Assembly: GCF_032452875.1 (NCBI RefSeq)
Contig: NC_083896.1
Span: forward strand, 2,914,001-2,978,000
Origin: Bos javanicus
Taxonomy: Eukaryota; Chordata; Mammalia; Artiodactyla; Bovidae
Direction of reading: 5' to 3'
DNA: 64,000 bases
In this document: positions 1-11,238 of the stretch, one piece after another
Numbering within the stretch: the first letter of the stretch is position 1
Layout of the letters: every line of letters begins with the position of its first letter
Notes under the pieces: model-generated
Database searches by the model: none
What the model was told of the DNA's origin: nothing
The model's input: only the letters and a program-made list of their open reading frames with translations
Program-made: the position numbers and the translations under genes

Positions 1-1066
1 GTGGTGTTATCTGCATATCTGAGGTTATTGATATTTCTCCCGACAATCTTGATTCCAGCTTGTGCTTAATCCAGCCAGGCATTTCACATGACATATTCTG
101 CATATAAGTTGAATAAGCAGGGTGACAACATACAGCCTTGACATACTCCTTTCCCAATGCGGAACCAGTCTGTTGTTCCATGTCTGGTTCTAACTGTTGC
201 TTCCTGACCTGCATACAGATTTCGAAGGAGGCAGGTAAGGTAGTCTAGTATTCCCATCTCTTGAAGAACTTTCTAGAGTTTGTTGTGATCCACATAGTCA
301 AAGCCTTTGGCTTAATCAATAAAGCAGAAGTAGATGTTTTCCTGAAATTCTCTTGTTTTTTTCTATGATCCAATGGATGTTGGCAATTTGATCCTTGGTT
401 CCTCTGCCTTTTCTAAATGCAGTTTGAACACCTAGAATTTCATAGTTCACGTACTGCTGAAGCCTGACTTGGAGAATTTTGAGCATCAGTTTGCTAGCAT
501 GTGAGATGAGTTCAATTGTGTGGTAGTTCGATCATTCTTTGGCATTGCCCTTCTTTGTGATTGAATGAAAACTGACCTTTCCAGTCCTGTGGGTGCTACT
601 GAGTTTTCCAAATTTGCTGGCATATTGAGTGCAGCACTTTAACAGCAATATTACCTTTTAGGATTTGAAATAGCACAACTGGAATTCCATCACCTCTACT
701 AGCTTTGTTCATAGTGATGCTTCCCAAGGCCCACTTGACTTCATACTGCAGGATGTCTGGCTCCAGGTGAGTGATCACACATTCCTGGTTATCTGGGTCA
801 TGGAGTCCTTTTCTGTATAATTCTTCTGTGTATTCTTGCCATCTCTTCTTAATATCTTCTGCTTCTGTTAGGTCCCTACAATTTCTGTCCTTTTTTGAGC
901 CCATCTTTGCATGAAATGTTCCCTTGGTACCTCTAATTTTCTTGACGAGATCTCTAGTCTTTCCCATCCTATTGTTTTTCTCTATTTCTTTGCATTGGTC
1001 ACTGAGGAAGTTTTTCTTATCTCTCCTTGTTATTCTTTGGAACTCTGCTTTCAATGGGTATATTTT
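1..1066 (-). mobile_element. BovB (RTE) LINE fragment, cut by window edge
   Basis: Antisense BovB running from the reverse-transcriptase catalytic box at the left edge back to the endonuclease/RT linker near 1066. The translated minus strand matches the other BovB copies in this window (25590-26976, 37673-40222). The catalytic box at 6-17 reads Y-A-D-N, so the second Asp codon is mutated. Stops and frame breaks show it is dead. At 1066 it abuts a plus-strand BovB piece, which suggests one inverted insertion rather than two neighbours. The 3' end lies outside the window. Confidence 0.93.
596..1054 (-). pseudogene. BovB ORF2 linker/RT N-terminal relic
   Basis: A 152-codon open stretch of the BovB polyprotein between the endonuclease and the RT fingers. 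The related copy at 39069-39485 continues past the point where this one stops: here a Gln codon (CAG) in the K-T-Q-Q-W context has become TAG at about 596. The frame opens at Met of M-K-A-E-F-Q, which is internal to the polyprotein and not a real start. Non-functional relic with no promoter. Confidence 0.8.
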
Positions 1067-1498
1067 TGACTGTGGCTCAGATCATGAACTCCTTATTGCC
1101 AAATTCAGACTTAAATTGAAGAAAATAGGAAAAAACACTAGGCCATTCAGGTATGACCTAAATCAAATCACTTATGATTATACAGTGAAAGTGACAAATA
1201 GATTCAAGGGATTAGATCTGATATACTGAGTGACTGAAGAACTATGGATGGAGGTTCATGACATTTTATAGGAGGCAGTGATCAAGACCATCCCCAGTGA
1301 AAAGAAATGCAAAAAGGCCAAATGGTTGTCTGAGGAGGCCTTACAAATAGCTGTGAAAGAAAAGTGAAAGGCAAAGGAGAAAAGGAAAGATACATTCATT
1401 TGAATGCAGAGTTCCAAAGAATAGCAAGGAGAGATAGGAAAGCCTTCTTCAGTGATCAGTGTAAAGAAATTGAAGAAAACAATAGAATGAGACCCAAC
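1067..1498 (+). mobile_element. BovB endonuclease-region segment, inverted relative to 1-1066
   Basis: Sense-strand BovB from the C-terminal endonuclease region (the block also seen antisense at about 39850-40220) to the linker. Its last ~105 bp (1383-1492) cover the same stretch as 957-1066 on the opposite strand, giving an inverted duplication. An A-run of about 18 bases follows at 1501-1518. RTE elements do not normally end in poly(A), so the run is probably target sequence or a repair product. Best read as the inverted 5' half of one twin-primed insertion. Confidence 0.85.
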
Positions 1499-1541
1499 TG
1501 AAAAAAAAAAAAAAAAAACTATTTCTGTTGCTTTTATAAAT

Positions 1542-1780
1542 GTGTGTGTGTGTGTGTGTGTGTATGCAAGCTCTAGTGTGCCCAACCCTTTGTGACCCCA
1601 TGGACTATATAGCCTGTCAGGCTCCTCTGTGCATGGGATTTTCCAAGCAAGAGTACTGGAGTGGGTTGCCATGCCCTCCTCCAGGGGATCTTCCTGACCC
1701 AGTGATCCAACCCACGTCTCCAGTGTCTCCTGCATTGCAGGCAGATTCTTTATCACTGAGTCATCGGGGACGCCCACTCC
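1542..1780 (-). mobile_element. Bov-tA SINE with (TG)n tail
   Basis: Antisense Bov-tA: the tRNA-Glu-derived head lies at the right (to about 1775) and the BovB-like 3' tail at the left. The tail ends in a (TG)n run at 1541-1562, which is (CA)n on the SINE strand, so the microsatellite grew from the SINE tail. A short direct repeat, tataaat, at 1535-1541 and 1781-1787 is a likely TSD. Confidence 0.9.
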
Positions 1781-1787
1781 TATAAAT

Positions 1788-3140
1788 ATTGCCAAGTATT
1801 TTTATGATTTCTCTTTCAAGAGATGGTAATTCCAAGATTTGCAGGACAGGACGTGCTTTGGAAGTTTAAAGGCAGCCACTTCATGCACACGTATGACACA
1901 AGTGGAATTATGTCAGTGCAGGTGGCATTTGTCTGAAAGAATAAACTGATGTTTGTACAATATCTGCTCACTTATTTGTAAGGTTCTTTACCTGATGGTG
2001 TTGCAACTTCCATATGCTAATACTGACATGCAATGCAAAGTGGGATTATGGCAATAATACATGAGCTTAATTTTCTATCCAGTGTTGCACCTGGATTCCT
2101 AGTTAATGAAGTATTTCTTTATTGTTATCTGTCTTTTGTAAGAGAAAATTTCCCAGGCATGCAAAATATATTCTCCTGAGTCTCATCACAGAATTAAAAT
2201 TTAGCAGTTATTGCCTCCATCTTTATGGTTTTTTATTGCAAACATGAAAGTCCACGTTCTGAAATGTTCAAAGTGAAATATGGAGCTATTAATAGTTCTT
2301 ACTCCAATACCATCCCTTGAAATTTTTTGATTAATATTTTGTCTCAGTTTAAGGATTTATCACAAAAAGAATATGTTCATAAATATTTTCACTCAATAGA
2401 TTACATAAAATATCATAAAATATTTTGTGCTTGGAACAATGATAGCTGGTTAGTGAAGTATTTTTATAGGTGAGTGTTTGATTTTTAAGCTCTGATTAAA
2501 AACCAATATATCAAATAAAAATAATGTGAAAACCCTCCAATAGTAAAACATGAAGAATCTCCATTCCAACAACTCTCCATTCCAGAACCAATCAGCAAAG
2601 TCATTGAGAAGGAATTTTATTCTTCCTTTTTGCAGGCTCACTCCATCAGGCACAAGTAGATGGAGTTTTCGAGGGCTGAAATAAAAACTTCTGCCTTAGA
2701 AATTTAGAGAACAGTTTTCTGGTCTTTGAGAAGAATGTCTTCACTAATAAGCTTGTGCAGATGAATCATCTGCATATTTTTATCTACTCTGTAAACGTTT
2801 CAACTGGGACGGGCATTCACTTAGCAAGATTGAGCACAGTGAGTTAATGACATATAGCCCTGCTCTGAGCCTTTGCAAAACATCTCCATTTATCTCAGGA
2901 TAGGATCAGCAGGACCCCTACAGCACAAAAAGAAAACACAGAGGTGTGTGATTAAGGTCTGAGTTAATCAGGGACAAGTGCAAGCTAAGGTCTCTAAATC
3001 CTTTTGTAATTCGTTTTCGATTGAGTGTGGAGACTGAGAAGTTTTCCAGGATCCCTTAGGCCTGGGTTAACTGCATCTCCTAGTTTCCATGGTATCCTGT
3101 GCACAGAGAACACTCTATAGTCACTGCAGGTTACTTGAAT
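1788..3140. other. No feature recognised
   Basis: AT-rich DNA with no open frame of note on either strand and no family I can name with confidence. Probably ancient, unalignable repeats plus unique intergenic sequence. Confidence 0.5.
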
Positions 3141-3262
3141 TTCCAAACTGTAAGCCCTTTGAAGGTAAGAATTTTGTCTTATTAATGATTGTCTCCCCAT
3201 CTCTTAACACATTTCTTGACCCATAGTGGTATCTCCATAAGTATTTACCAAGAAAATAAATA
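3141..3262 (+). repeat. L2-like LINE 3' end
   Basis: Resembles the degenerate L2 3' end: a 'ctgtaagccctttgaagg' segment, then a 'cccatagtgg' segment and a terminal AATAAAT-rich stretch, in the order expected for the sense strand. Highly diverged; no TSD visible. Confidence 0.5.
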
Positions 3263-4102
3263 TATAAACACACAAATAAATGTTTACTAAAATTTACAAC
3301 CTCATCAATAGCTTCCAAGCTCTAGCTTCAGGGTTTTGTAAACTGTTAACAGGTTTACGTGTTAAGCATGGTCACTAAACATGCTTAAGAAGGCTAGCTT
3401 GCTGTCTTCTGAGACACGTCTCAGTTGTCATGACTTTGAGGATTCTCAGAGAGGGGGGGCTATTGTTCTGAGCTATGTACTGAGTTGACACCCTTCTAAA
3501 CAGACACATGTAAGAATTTAAGAGGGTGCCTCTCATTTGTATCATGTAGAACTCTGTCTCAAGAGCTGCATATCCTCTTAACAGGCAATGCTATTAAGGA
3601 AGGGCCAGAACCTGGCTTATTTTGCTTTGAGGTTGGAGACAGAAAGAACCTGCTGATCACTGCCTGGACGCTGGGGGGCATCCCCTGTATGGGGCAAAAG
3701 GCAGAACACGGCCTCTGAGTGGCAGCGGTGCTGCTGCTGTGGGAGATGGGCGGGCCCCTCGCACTTCACCTGCCTGTCCTTTGGACCTCCACTCAAAAAG
3801 TAAGTTTTCAGTAAGAGTTAACACTATTTCCTGTAACTGAATTATAATTGCCTGGTTACTTGTCTTATTTCTTCACGAATTGACAAACCCCTTGAACCAT
3901 GATTTTATCCTGCTCATTGTTGTGATTTAGCTCCTCATGCATTGATGTAATACAAGAAGTAATGTAAAGTGATTATTTCTGCTCAGCGTGGGAGATTTCT
4001 CAGGTAATATTAAACTTGGAAGTTATATCAGGAAGATGATGAAGCCAAGAACATGTCCTTATCCTTCTGTAACTAAGCAGAAACAAAAAATTATAGCAGG
4101 CA
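3263..4102. other. No feature recognised
   Basis: Mixed-composition unique DNA. A GC-rich patch at about 3660-3790 has a short CTG run. No splice-flanked open frame or known repeat stands out. Confidence 0.45.
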
Positions 4103-4112
4103 GTGTCACCAG

Positions 4113-4904
4113 AAATATCAGCAACCTCAGATATGCAGATGACACCACCCTTATGGCAGAAAATGAAGAGGAACTAAGGAGCCTCTTGATGAACGTGAAA
4201 GAGAAGAGTGAAAAAGTTGGCTTACAGCTCAACATTCAGTAAACTAAGATCACGGCATCCGGTCCCATCACTTCATGGGAAATAGATGGGGAAACAGTGG
4301 AAACAGTGGCTGACTTTATTTTCTGGGGCTCCCAAATCACTGCAGATGGTGATTGCAGCCATGAAATTAAAAGATGCTTATTCCTTGGAAGGAAAGTTAT
4401 GACCAACCTAGATTAAAAAGCAGAGATGTTACTTTGTCAACCAACGTCCGTCTAGTCAAGGCTATGGTTTTTCCAGTGGTCATGTATGGATGTGAGAGTT
4501 GGACTATAAAGAGGGCTGAGTGCCAAAGAATTGATGCTTCTGAACTGTGGTTTTGGAGAAGACTCTTGAGAGTCCCTTGGACTGCAGGAGATCCAATCAG
4601 TCCATCCTAAAGGAGATCAGTCCTGGGTGTTCATTGGAAGGACTGATGTTGAAGCTGAAACTCCAATACTTTGGCCACCTGATTCGGACAGCTGACTCAT
4701 TTGAAAAGACCCTGATGCTGGAAAGATTGAGGGCAGGAGGAGCAGGGGACGACAGAGGATGAGATGGTTGGATGGCATCACCAACTCAGTGGACACGGGT
4801 TTGGGAAAACTCTGGGAGTTGGTGATGGACAGGGAGGCCTGGCGTGCTGTAGTTCATGGGGTCACAAAGATACGGACACGACTGAGTGACTGAACTGAAT
4901 TGAG
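4113..4904 (+). mobile_element. BovB LINE, 5'-truncated, with TSD
   Basis: Sense BovB from just before the RT YADD box (4132-4143, intact) to the 3' tail of tgaac/tgaat units at 4891-4902. A perfect 10-bp direct repeat, gtgtcaccag, flanks it at 4103-4112 and 4905-4914, so the truncated copy is an authentic target-primed insertion. Stops and frameshifts split the RT and C-terminal regions into short frames (for example 4374-4610 and 4547-4762). Confidence 0.93.
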
Positions 4905-4964
4905 GTGTCACCAGGTATGTGCTGGAGAGCTTGCCCCCAGGTTCTTGCACTGCACAGACATATC

Positions 4965-5003
4965 CAATTAAGTACAACCATATACAATTAAGTACAACCA
5001 TAC
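4965..5003. repeat. Two-copy 20-bp tandem repeat
   Basis: The unit caattaagtacaaccata occurs at 4965 and again at 4985, directly abutting the head of the next SINE. It could be a slippage duplication or a remnant of the insertion event. Confidence 0.8.
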
Positions 5004-5206
5004 TTCCCAGTGGCTCAGTGGTAAAGAATCTGCCTGCAATGCAGGAAACCCAGGTTCCATCCCTGAGTTGGAAAACTCCCCTAGAGAAGGAAATGGCCGC
5101 CCACTCCAGTATTCTTGCCAGGAAAATCCCATGGACAGAGGAGTCTGGCAGGCTACAGTCCATGGGGTCACAAGAGTTGGGCATGACTTAGTGGCTAAAC
5201 CACCAC
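5004..5206 (+). mobile_element. Bov-tA SINE
   Basis: Sense Bov-tA with tRNA-derived head (A-box-like tggctcagtgg near 5012) and BovA body, ending in a short (ACC)n-like tail. The B-box region is mutated (ggttccatccc), so it is probably not transcribed by Pol III. Confidence 0.92.
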
Positions 5207-5444
5207 CACCACTATACTGAGAGCTACAGAAATAGAAATAGAGACTCTCCTGACATTGTTAATTTCTGGAATTAGTTTCAAAAACCATAAAGAAAGGGGA
5301 AAGGTTTCCTTATGGGAATTGGTAAAATCAGTGAACGGTGCAAAAAAGAATGAAGCAAGATCAGGTCAGAGAACTTTAGTTCACAAACTCCTTCTTGGAG
5401 TTCACAAATTCCCTTCTCAAGAGAAGTTAAAGTGAAGAATAATG
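5207..5444. other. No feature recognised
   Basis: Short intergenic stretch between repeats with no recognisable family. Confidence 0.45.
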
Positions 5445-5530
5445 TCTTCATTCGTTCATTCAACAACTATTTTCCAGGCAATGTGTTAGGTTCGGGGGAT
5501 ATAAAAAGAGTAATTAAGGCTTCATGGAGT
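5445..5530 (-). repeat. L2-like LINE 3' end
   Basis: Reads as antisense L2 tail: cattcattcaaca-like start, then ttccaggcaatgtgttagg, the usual 'tgccaggcactgtg' block with substitutions. Short and diverged. Confidence 0.55.
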
Positions 5531-5788
5531 GCATTGTCTAGAAAGGAACAGACAAAACTAAAACAAAATCAGAGAGTAAGTAGTAAAGCAAGGCTAATAA
5601 GACTTTTTTACTTTAAGCATAAAATAGTACATAGAAGGGAAACACTGCATCTTGAAAGATCAGAGAGCAGAAAATGTGACGTCCAATGTTTTGGAAAGTA
5701 AGGATCAAGACATGGAGTTATTGGAGATGAGATTGAAGGGCAAGCAGAGTCACTTCTTTGTTACCGTGATAGGATCTTGTACCTACAG

Positions 5789-5950
5789 TGTAAGTCATAG
5801 AGAATTGAAGGGTGTTAAACCACAGAAACATATCTGGATGTTTTAAACCACGAAAATAGATCCGGATGTTAGAGCAGTGACTCCTCATGACAATGTAAAT
5901 CATGCGGAGTCATTGAAGGGTTTTAAACCATAGAAACATATTTGGATGTT
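5789..5950 (+). repeat. Irregular local duplication
   Basis: A unit of about 55 bp ending in aaaccacagaaacatatctg-like sequence plus gatgtt occurs at 5789-5842 and 5894-5950, with a partial third copy of its right half at 5841-5870. Spacing is about 105 bp. No known family recognised. Confidence 0.75.
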
Positions 5951-6569
5951 ACATAAGCATATTTGGGGGTGGTGACTGTTTGGACGATGGACACCAGAGA
6001 AAAAATAGTGAAGATAAGGAGATGTGCAAGTGGTCCTGAGAGAAGGGATGAGGGTGTAGGCCTGGGAAGTGGTTGTAGGAATGGAACGCAAGGGCATCTT
6101 CTGGGAGACACTGCAGACGTCCAGCTGGAAGTATTTAATAACTCACTGTAATGTGGGGATGAGAGGAAAGTAGAGGTATGGATGCCTGCTGCTGGTTCCG
6201 AGGGTAGATGTTGACATGAACGGGGAGCGACAGGAGGAGGACAGAGAAGAGGGTGAGTGTAGTTTGTGGCTGTTGAACAGAGAAGTCTGAAGTTCCTGCT
6301 GAATATATGGGAGTAATATTAACAGATGAGGAAGAAAACATATATATTTATATATGCCCATCAGTATACAGTTTGAAATCACCAGAAGAACAACCTTGTA
6401 CATTGTTTTATATTGTACATATTAAATACTTGTATATTATAGTATATAATTTGCTATATTTATGTCAGAAGTAATATTTATATATTCACATATAATATTG
6501 TCAGTACTAAATGAATATATTATAATACAATATGGATTTGTGGATTATATATATTTGTATATTGTATGT
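5951..6569. other. AT-rich unassigned DNA
   Basis: From about 6330 to 6565 the strand is very AT-rich with many short TATA palindromes. No gene or family recognised. Confidence 0.5.
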
Positions 6570-6772
6570 CTGTGTGTAGTCCTCACTCAGTCATGTCTGA
6601 TTCTTTGTGACCCCATGGACTGCAGCCCACCAGGCTCCTTTGTCCAGGCAAGAATACTCCAGTGGGTTGCCATTCCCTTCTCCAGGGGATCCTCCCAAAC
6701 CAGGGATGGAACTCAGGTCTCCTGCATTGCAGGCAGATTTTTGACCATCTGAGCCACCAGAGAAACTCATGT
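6570..6772 (-). mobile_element. Bov-tA SINE with TSD
   Basis: Antisense Bov-tA, complete from tail (left) to tRNA head (right), slightly deleted in the body near 6640. The 8-bp direct repeat ttgtatgt at 6562-6569 and 6773-6780 is the likely TSD. Confidence 0.92.
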
Positions 6773-6787
6773 TTGTATGTTAAACGC

Positions 6788-6813
6788 ATATATATATATA
6801 TATATATATATAT
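6788..6813. repeat. (AT)n microsatellite
   Basis: About 13 uninterrupted AT dinucleotides next to the Bov-tA head. Confidence 0.97.
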
Positions 6814-7709
6814 GTTTAATATTTATATTTTTGTATTTACACTTAAGCTACTTTTCTGATGGGGCATATTTTAGAAGGAAATTACTCTATATTCCCCCCA
6901 AACAGGGATGCAATGTGGTCCTTGGCCCTATGCTTCACTTCTAATACTCCTTCAGCCAAGAGTGAATGGTTGGGCTTAGTGACTTCGGGCCCAGTGGTTG
7001 TTAACCCTTCCTCTAGTTCACAGACCCTCCTCACATTTTAGGAACAAGGGGTTGTCTGTAAAATTCCAGGTCTCCCATCCTTTTATTTTCTAACAAAGAA
7101 ATGTGTTCTGTTTGAAAAGTGTAACCATTCCAGAGTAATCAAATGAATCCTCTTTTAACTTACTAGACTGCTCTGTATGAAAAGACTCCAAAAAAAGAAT
7201 CAATAATCTTAACAGGCATTTTAGCTCTATAACATAAACAGGATTTAACATCCACACAATGCTATTTTCACACTATTAACTAAGAAGTATGCAAATCAAC
7301 ACCGGTCTAGTCTGTGCTGACATTTCATTAACACTTCATTAAGAAGAGTCGGGGCTCTTGGTACTTGAAGTTGTGCCAGAGATGGGATATTTCTTTTCCT
7401 TGAAAACCACATATTTTTGCCCAAAGCTCCAGAGCTTCTTGGAATATCTGTTAATATTTATATATATTTCAGCTGTTATTAAAAAAAAAAAAAACACCCC
7501 AATGGCTTCACCTAACATCCTATATCTCACAGAAGGCCAGAAGTTCTGAGTGTCCTTCTAAGGACTCATTTTAGATTCAAAGTGCTCTCCTTGAGAATAG
7601 TTGCCCTGGCAGGTGACCCAGCAGTGGTGGAGTGATGGAATAATCAATGATGGGGAGAGTTTGCTCCATTCAACAGTGCTTTTAACCATTCAGCATTTAG
7701 TAAGCACTT
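6814..7709. other. No feature recognised
   Basis: Ordinary intergenic sequence with an A-run near 7481-7494. No open frame above 70 codons and no repeat I can name. Confidence 0.45.
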
Positions 7710-7720
7710 ATGATATTTAT

Positions 7721-7987
7721 CAGAGAAGGCAATGGCACCCCACTCCAGTACTCTTACCTGGAAAATCCTATGGATGGAGGAACCTGGTAGGCTGCAGTCC
7801 ATGAGGTCGCTAAGAGTCGGATATGACTGAGTGACTTCACTTTCACTTTTCACTTTCATGCATTGGAGAAGGAGATGGCAATCCACTCCAGTGTTCTTGC
7901 CTTGAGAATCCCAGGGACAGGGGAGCCTGGTGGGCTGCCATCTATGGGGTCGCACAGAGTTGGACATGACTGAAGTGACCTAGCAGT
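7721..7987 (+). mobile_element. Bov-A2 SINE with TSD
   Basis: Sense Bov-A2: two BovA monomers joined by the ttcactttcacttttcactt linker, with a short cagcag-derived 3' end. Flanked by atgatatttat (7710-7720) and atggtatttat (7988-7998), one mismatch. It sits inside an L2-like antisense fragment. Confidence 0.95.
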
Positions 7988-8085
7988 ATGGTATTTATTA
8001 AGCACTTAGAGCATTCTAAGCACCCTGTAAGGTTTTGTGGATAAAGTATAAAGAAGTTTCAATCCTTGAGGATGGATTCACTGAG
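7988..8085 (-). repeat. L2-like fragment
   Basis: tttattaagcacttagagc, then taagcaccctgtaagg and a 'caatccttgagga' block are the antisense L2 tail pattern. Sequence left of the Bov-A2 (taagcacttatg, about 7700) may belong to the same copy. Confidence 0.5.
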
Positions 8086-9248
8086 TGATTGCGGAATGTG
8101 TAGTAAATGTAAATACATATCTTATAATGTAGTGTATTAAATTTCACAATCGGATTATGAATAGTGTGCTACAGAAGCCCTGCCTCTAGGACACTGACAT
8201 GGAGAAATGGATATTTAGTCTGAGCATTTGATCATAATTAAAAATTTTCCATATGGAGAAAAGTGTCTGTGTGTGTGGAGGGGTCATTGTTGTGTGTATT
8301 CCTGAATTTGGAAATGGAATGGGTTTTCACAAACCCCAACTGTGTCTTGAGTACAAGAGGAAATGGTATACTGAGAAGATAAAGTGCTATTGAAGCCTTG
8401 AGTGTTGGGCCAGAGACGGAGGCCCATCCTAGTTCATTTTAGCTGGACAGTTGGACCTCAATCAGTTTCAGCTCCTGGAGCCCTCTTGGAAAGCCTAAGA
8501 AATTTCCAGTGTGTAAGATTATGACTTACTGAGCAATATCTTCAATGATAATAGACATCTGAGTCTGAAACATCTGGGTCCTAAGTCTGTTGAGGTCCTG
8601 CGCTGAAGATCAACAAAGACCCAGTTTTTTCTTAAGTAAACTTCAAGTCCTGGGTTAATGCAGTAGGTGGAGCATCAGTTGCTCGTGACTTTCAGGCTTA
8701 TGTCTATCTGCAATGCAACCCAGACCTCATTTCTCCTTGTCTGTGGGGCTCTAACGCTATCCTGAGAGAACAGGCAAAATAAATGTCAGCCTCTGCATCC
8801 TCAGCATGCTGAGGGGTTCATGTCTACACTTTCAGGAAGGTACCTGTGTGCAGCCTGCAGACAACGTACTCAGACAAAATGTCACTTTTGTGAGAAGGAA
8901 AAATGTGAGCCACATTTAATAGTGGCATTTCTGGAGTACTGAGTCAGTTTCACAAGGGACTGATTGTTCTTCATCAATTAACCCCTGCTGAATGCCTAAG
9001 ATGGGATTAACACTGGTTGGGATGAGTATTCCTTGTAGAAGGAATTCTAGTTGGCAAAATCTCTTTGTCATTTCAAGATCCTGGGGACATTCTATTGCTT
9101 GTTGAGGACAGTGGCTGTCTCTTGTTCAGTTGTATTTACGTGGCCCTTACAAAAGTGTTTACTATTTTTGAATTAAAAAAAAAGACTTCTTGGATAGTGT
9201 TATCTAAAATTTTTCTTATAAATATTTAAAGTTCTGTTATTTAAACTT
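8086..9248. other. No feature recognised
   Basis: Balanced-composition intergenic DNA; no named repeat, no plausible exon. Confidence 0.45.
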
Positions 9249-9526
9249 GCTGCTGCTGCTGCTGCTAAGTTGCTTCAGTCGTGTCCGACTCTGTGTGACC
9301 CCATAGATGGGAGCCCACCAGGCTCCCTCGTCCCTGGGATTCTCCAGACAAGAACACTGGAGTGGGTTGCCATTTCCTCCTCCAATGCATGAAAGTGAAA
9401 AATGAAAATGAAGTCGCTCAGTTGTGTCTGACTCTTAGAGACCCCAAGGACTGCAGCCTACCAGGCTCCTCCGTCCATGGGATTTTCCAAGCAAGAGTAC
9501 TGGAGTGGGGTGCCATTGCCTTCTCC
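9249..9526 (-). mobile_element. Bov-A2 SINE
   Basis: Antisense dimeric Bov-A2. The (CTG)n run at 9249-9266 is the complement of the (CAG)n 3' tail. Both monomers and the AT-rich linker are present. No clear TSD. Confidence 0.95.
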
Positions 9527-9690
9527 AGAGAATAACAAAAAACAAGGTAGATATCAGTCTATATACCAGAAATTTTCTTATATTCTTGTGATCTCCCCTT
9601 GGAAGCAAAGAGTAGCAGAAGTCATGAACATTATAGGTTTCAGATAGTGTATCTTGACTTAAAATAAATAGGGCAACTGCCCCGCCCCAC

Positions 9691-9765
9691 ACACAATTTA
9701 TTCATATCAGTCAGCGTGACCCAGCACCCCCCACAATTTATTCATATCAGTCAGCATGACCCAGC
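9691..9765. repeat. 40-bp tandem duplication
   Basis: The block from acacaatttattcatatcag through gtcagcgtgacccagc (9691-9725) recurs at 9731-9765 with two substitutions, offset by exactly 40 bp. Not part of a named repeat. Confidence 0.93.
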
Positions 9766-11238
9766 TAGAAAAGTGTTTTAGCTTACTGTAGTTCTCTAGT
9801 TAAGACAGAGCAGTTAAGCCAATAGCAGTAAGACCCTAACCCTTTGCTGTAGGTTTCAGAAGAGACAACAGAAGCAGAAGGGAAGCCCTCATATTTAAGG
9901 TAACGGCCTCGGCGGAAGGAGACAGCTAAGTGAGCTGGAAAGGAAGTGGTCATTGAACACTCTACAAAGCTCTAAGCGCTTGTCACAGCCTGGGACTGAC
10001 GTTCACAGTTGTCATCACGTTTGTTCAAATGGCCCCTTGAGACCCAACTCTCCGTCTCCATTTCTTTCCAGGGCAGGAAAAGCCAGACAGCACAGTGAAC
10101 CCTAGTCCAGAAGGGGTCGTCGGAGCTGCGTCTGCTTTGACCTGTGTCTACCGTGACGGTCTCATGCTTGGTGGCCAGGGTTTATAGCATAACCACGTGC
10201 CAAGCTTCCGGGAAGGGCCGTTCCCATTGCTGACCACTGGAGCATTGCTTGGAGGCTCAGGGAGCAGTGTGGCCACGGGCAGCCCTGACCTTCCCTGGGG
10301 GGTGCAGGACTGGACACATGGCAATCGTGGAGGCGGTGTGACTCCTTCCTTTTATCCCAACTCCAAATAATAAGCCTCTTTCCCCCCTTTTAAAATATAA
10401 GCATGACACATTGCTTACCTTGTTTGAAACAGGTAAATTAGAGAAAACATAAACAGAGTGTCTGCAAACAACTCAGTTAGGTACAGTAGCCTTTCTGTGA
10501 CTCCAGCTAGAAGCAACCACTTACAGGACAAGAAGAGTAAGTGCCTATCTCATTTACATCAGCCAATGCCTGTTGGAGGAGGGGCTCGCTGACCTTTTCA
10601 TCTTAATTTTAATTATCTATCAATTATTTATCTCTGTCGGTGAGCCATAGACTGTCTTAGATGCTTAATAATTTCTTGCTGGAGGAAACTGCTCACCATC
10701 TTTGCAGGAGAGATCCACAGCAAAGCTGCTTCCCTTCTTTTTCCTCTCTCTCTCTTTCAGCATTTTATATTTAAAGGAAATAGAGTTGATCTATAAAAGA
10801 GGGGAAAATAACTCAGTAGTTCTGCTCTTAGCATTGGGGGGTTCATTAGGAATATGCAATTGACAAATCTACTGTAGCCCAACAGTTGCACATTATATAT
10901 TGCTGACCTGCCCTCTCTGGCCGGTGGCTGTATTTTGGTGATGCATTGGCAGGACAGTTGGTTTCACAGCTAGATTGCTCCCTTGATCTTAGTAAAACAA
11001 GGTTTCTGTCACACATGACTTCAGACATCATAATTCTTAGAACAAGAAACAGCATTTCCAAGGAAGTTTTTTAGCAGTTTCTTGGAGCAGGTTAAATTAC
11101 GACTCAGTGCAAGGTTAATATGTTTCCTTTAATAAAATTTCAAAGAAAATAAAGCTGTAGACTCACAGGATGACCTTGGAGGATTTGTAAAATAATCATT
11201 ATCCCCATAATTGGTAGGAAGTTTTGGTGCTTTTATCT
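9766..11238. other. No feature recognised
   Basis: About 1.5 kb of unique-looking sequence, moderately GC-rich at 9900-10350 and with a short (TC)n run near 10745. No convincing exon or repeat. Confidence 0.45.

Noticed and set aside
1256..1795. 179-codon minus-strand frame
   Set aside because: It runs through a BovB segment, an A-run and a Bov-tA in antisense, so it is a chance frame over repeats.
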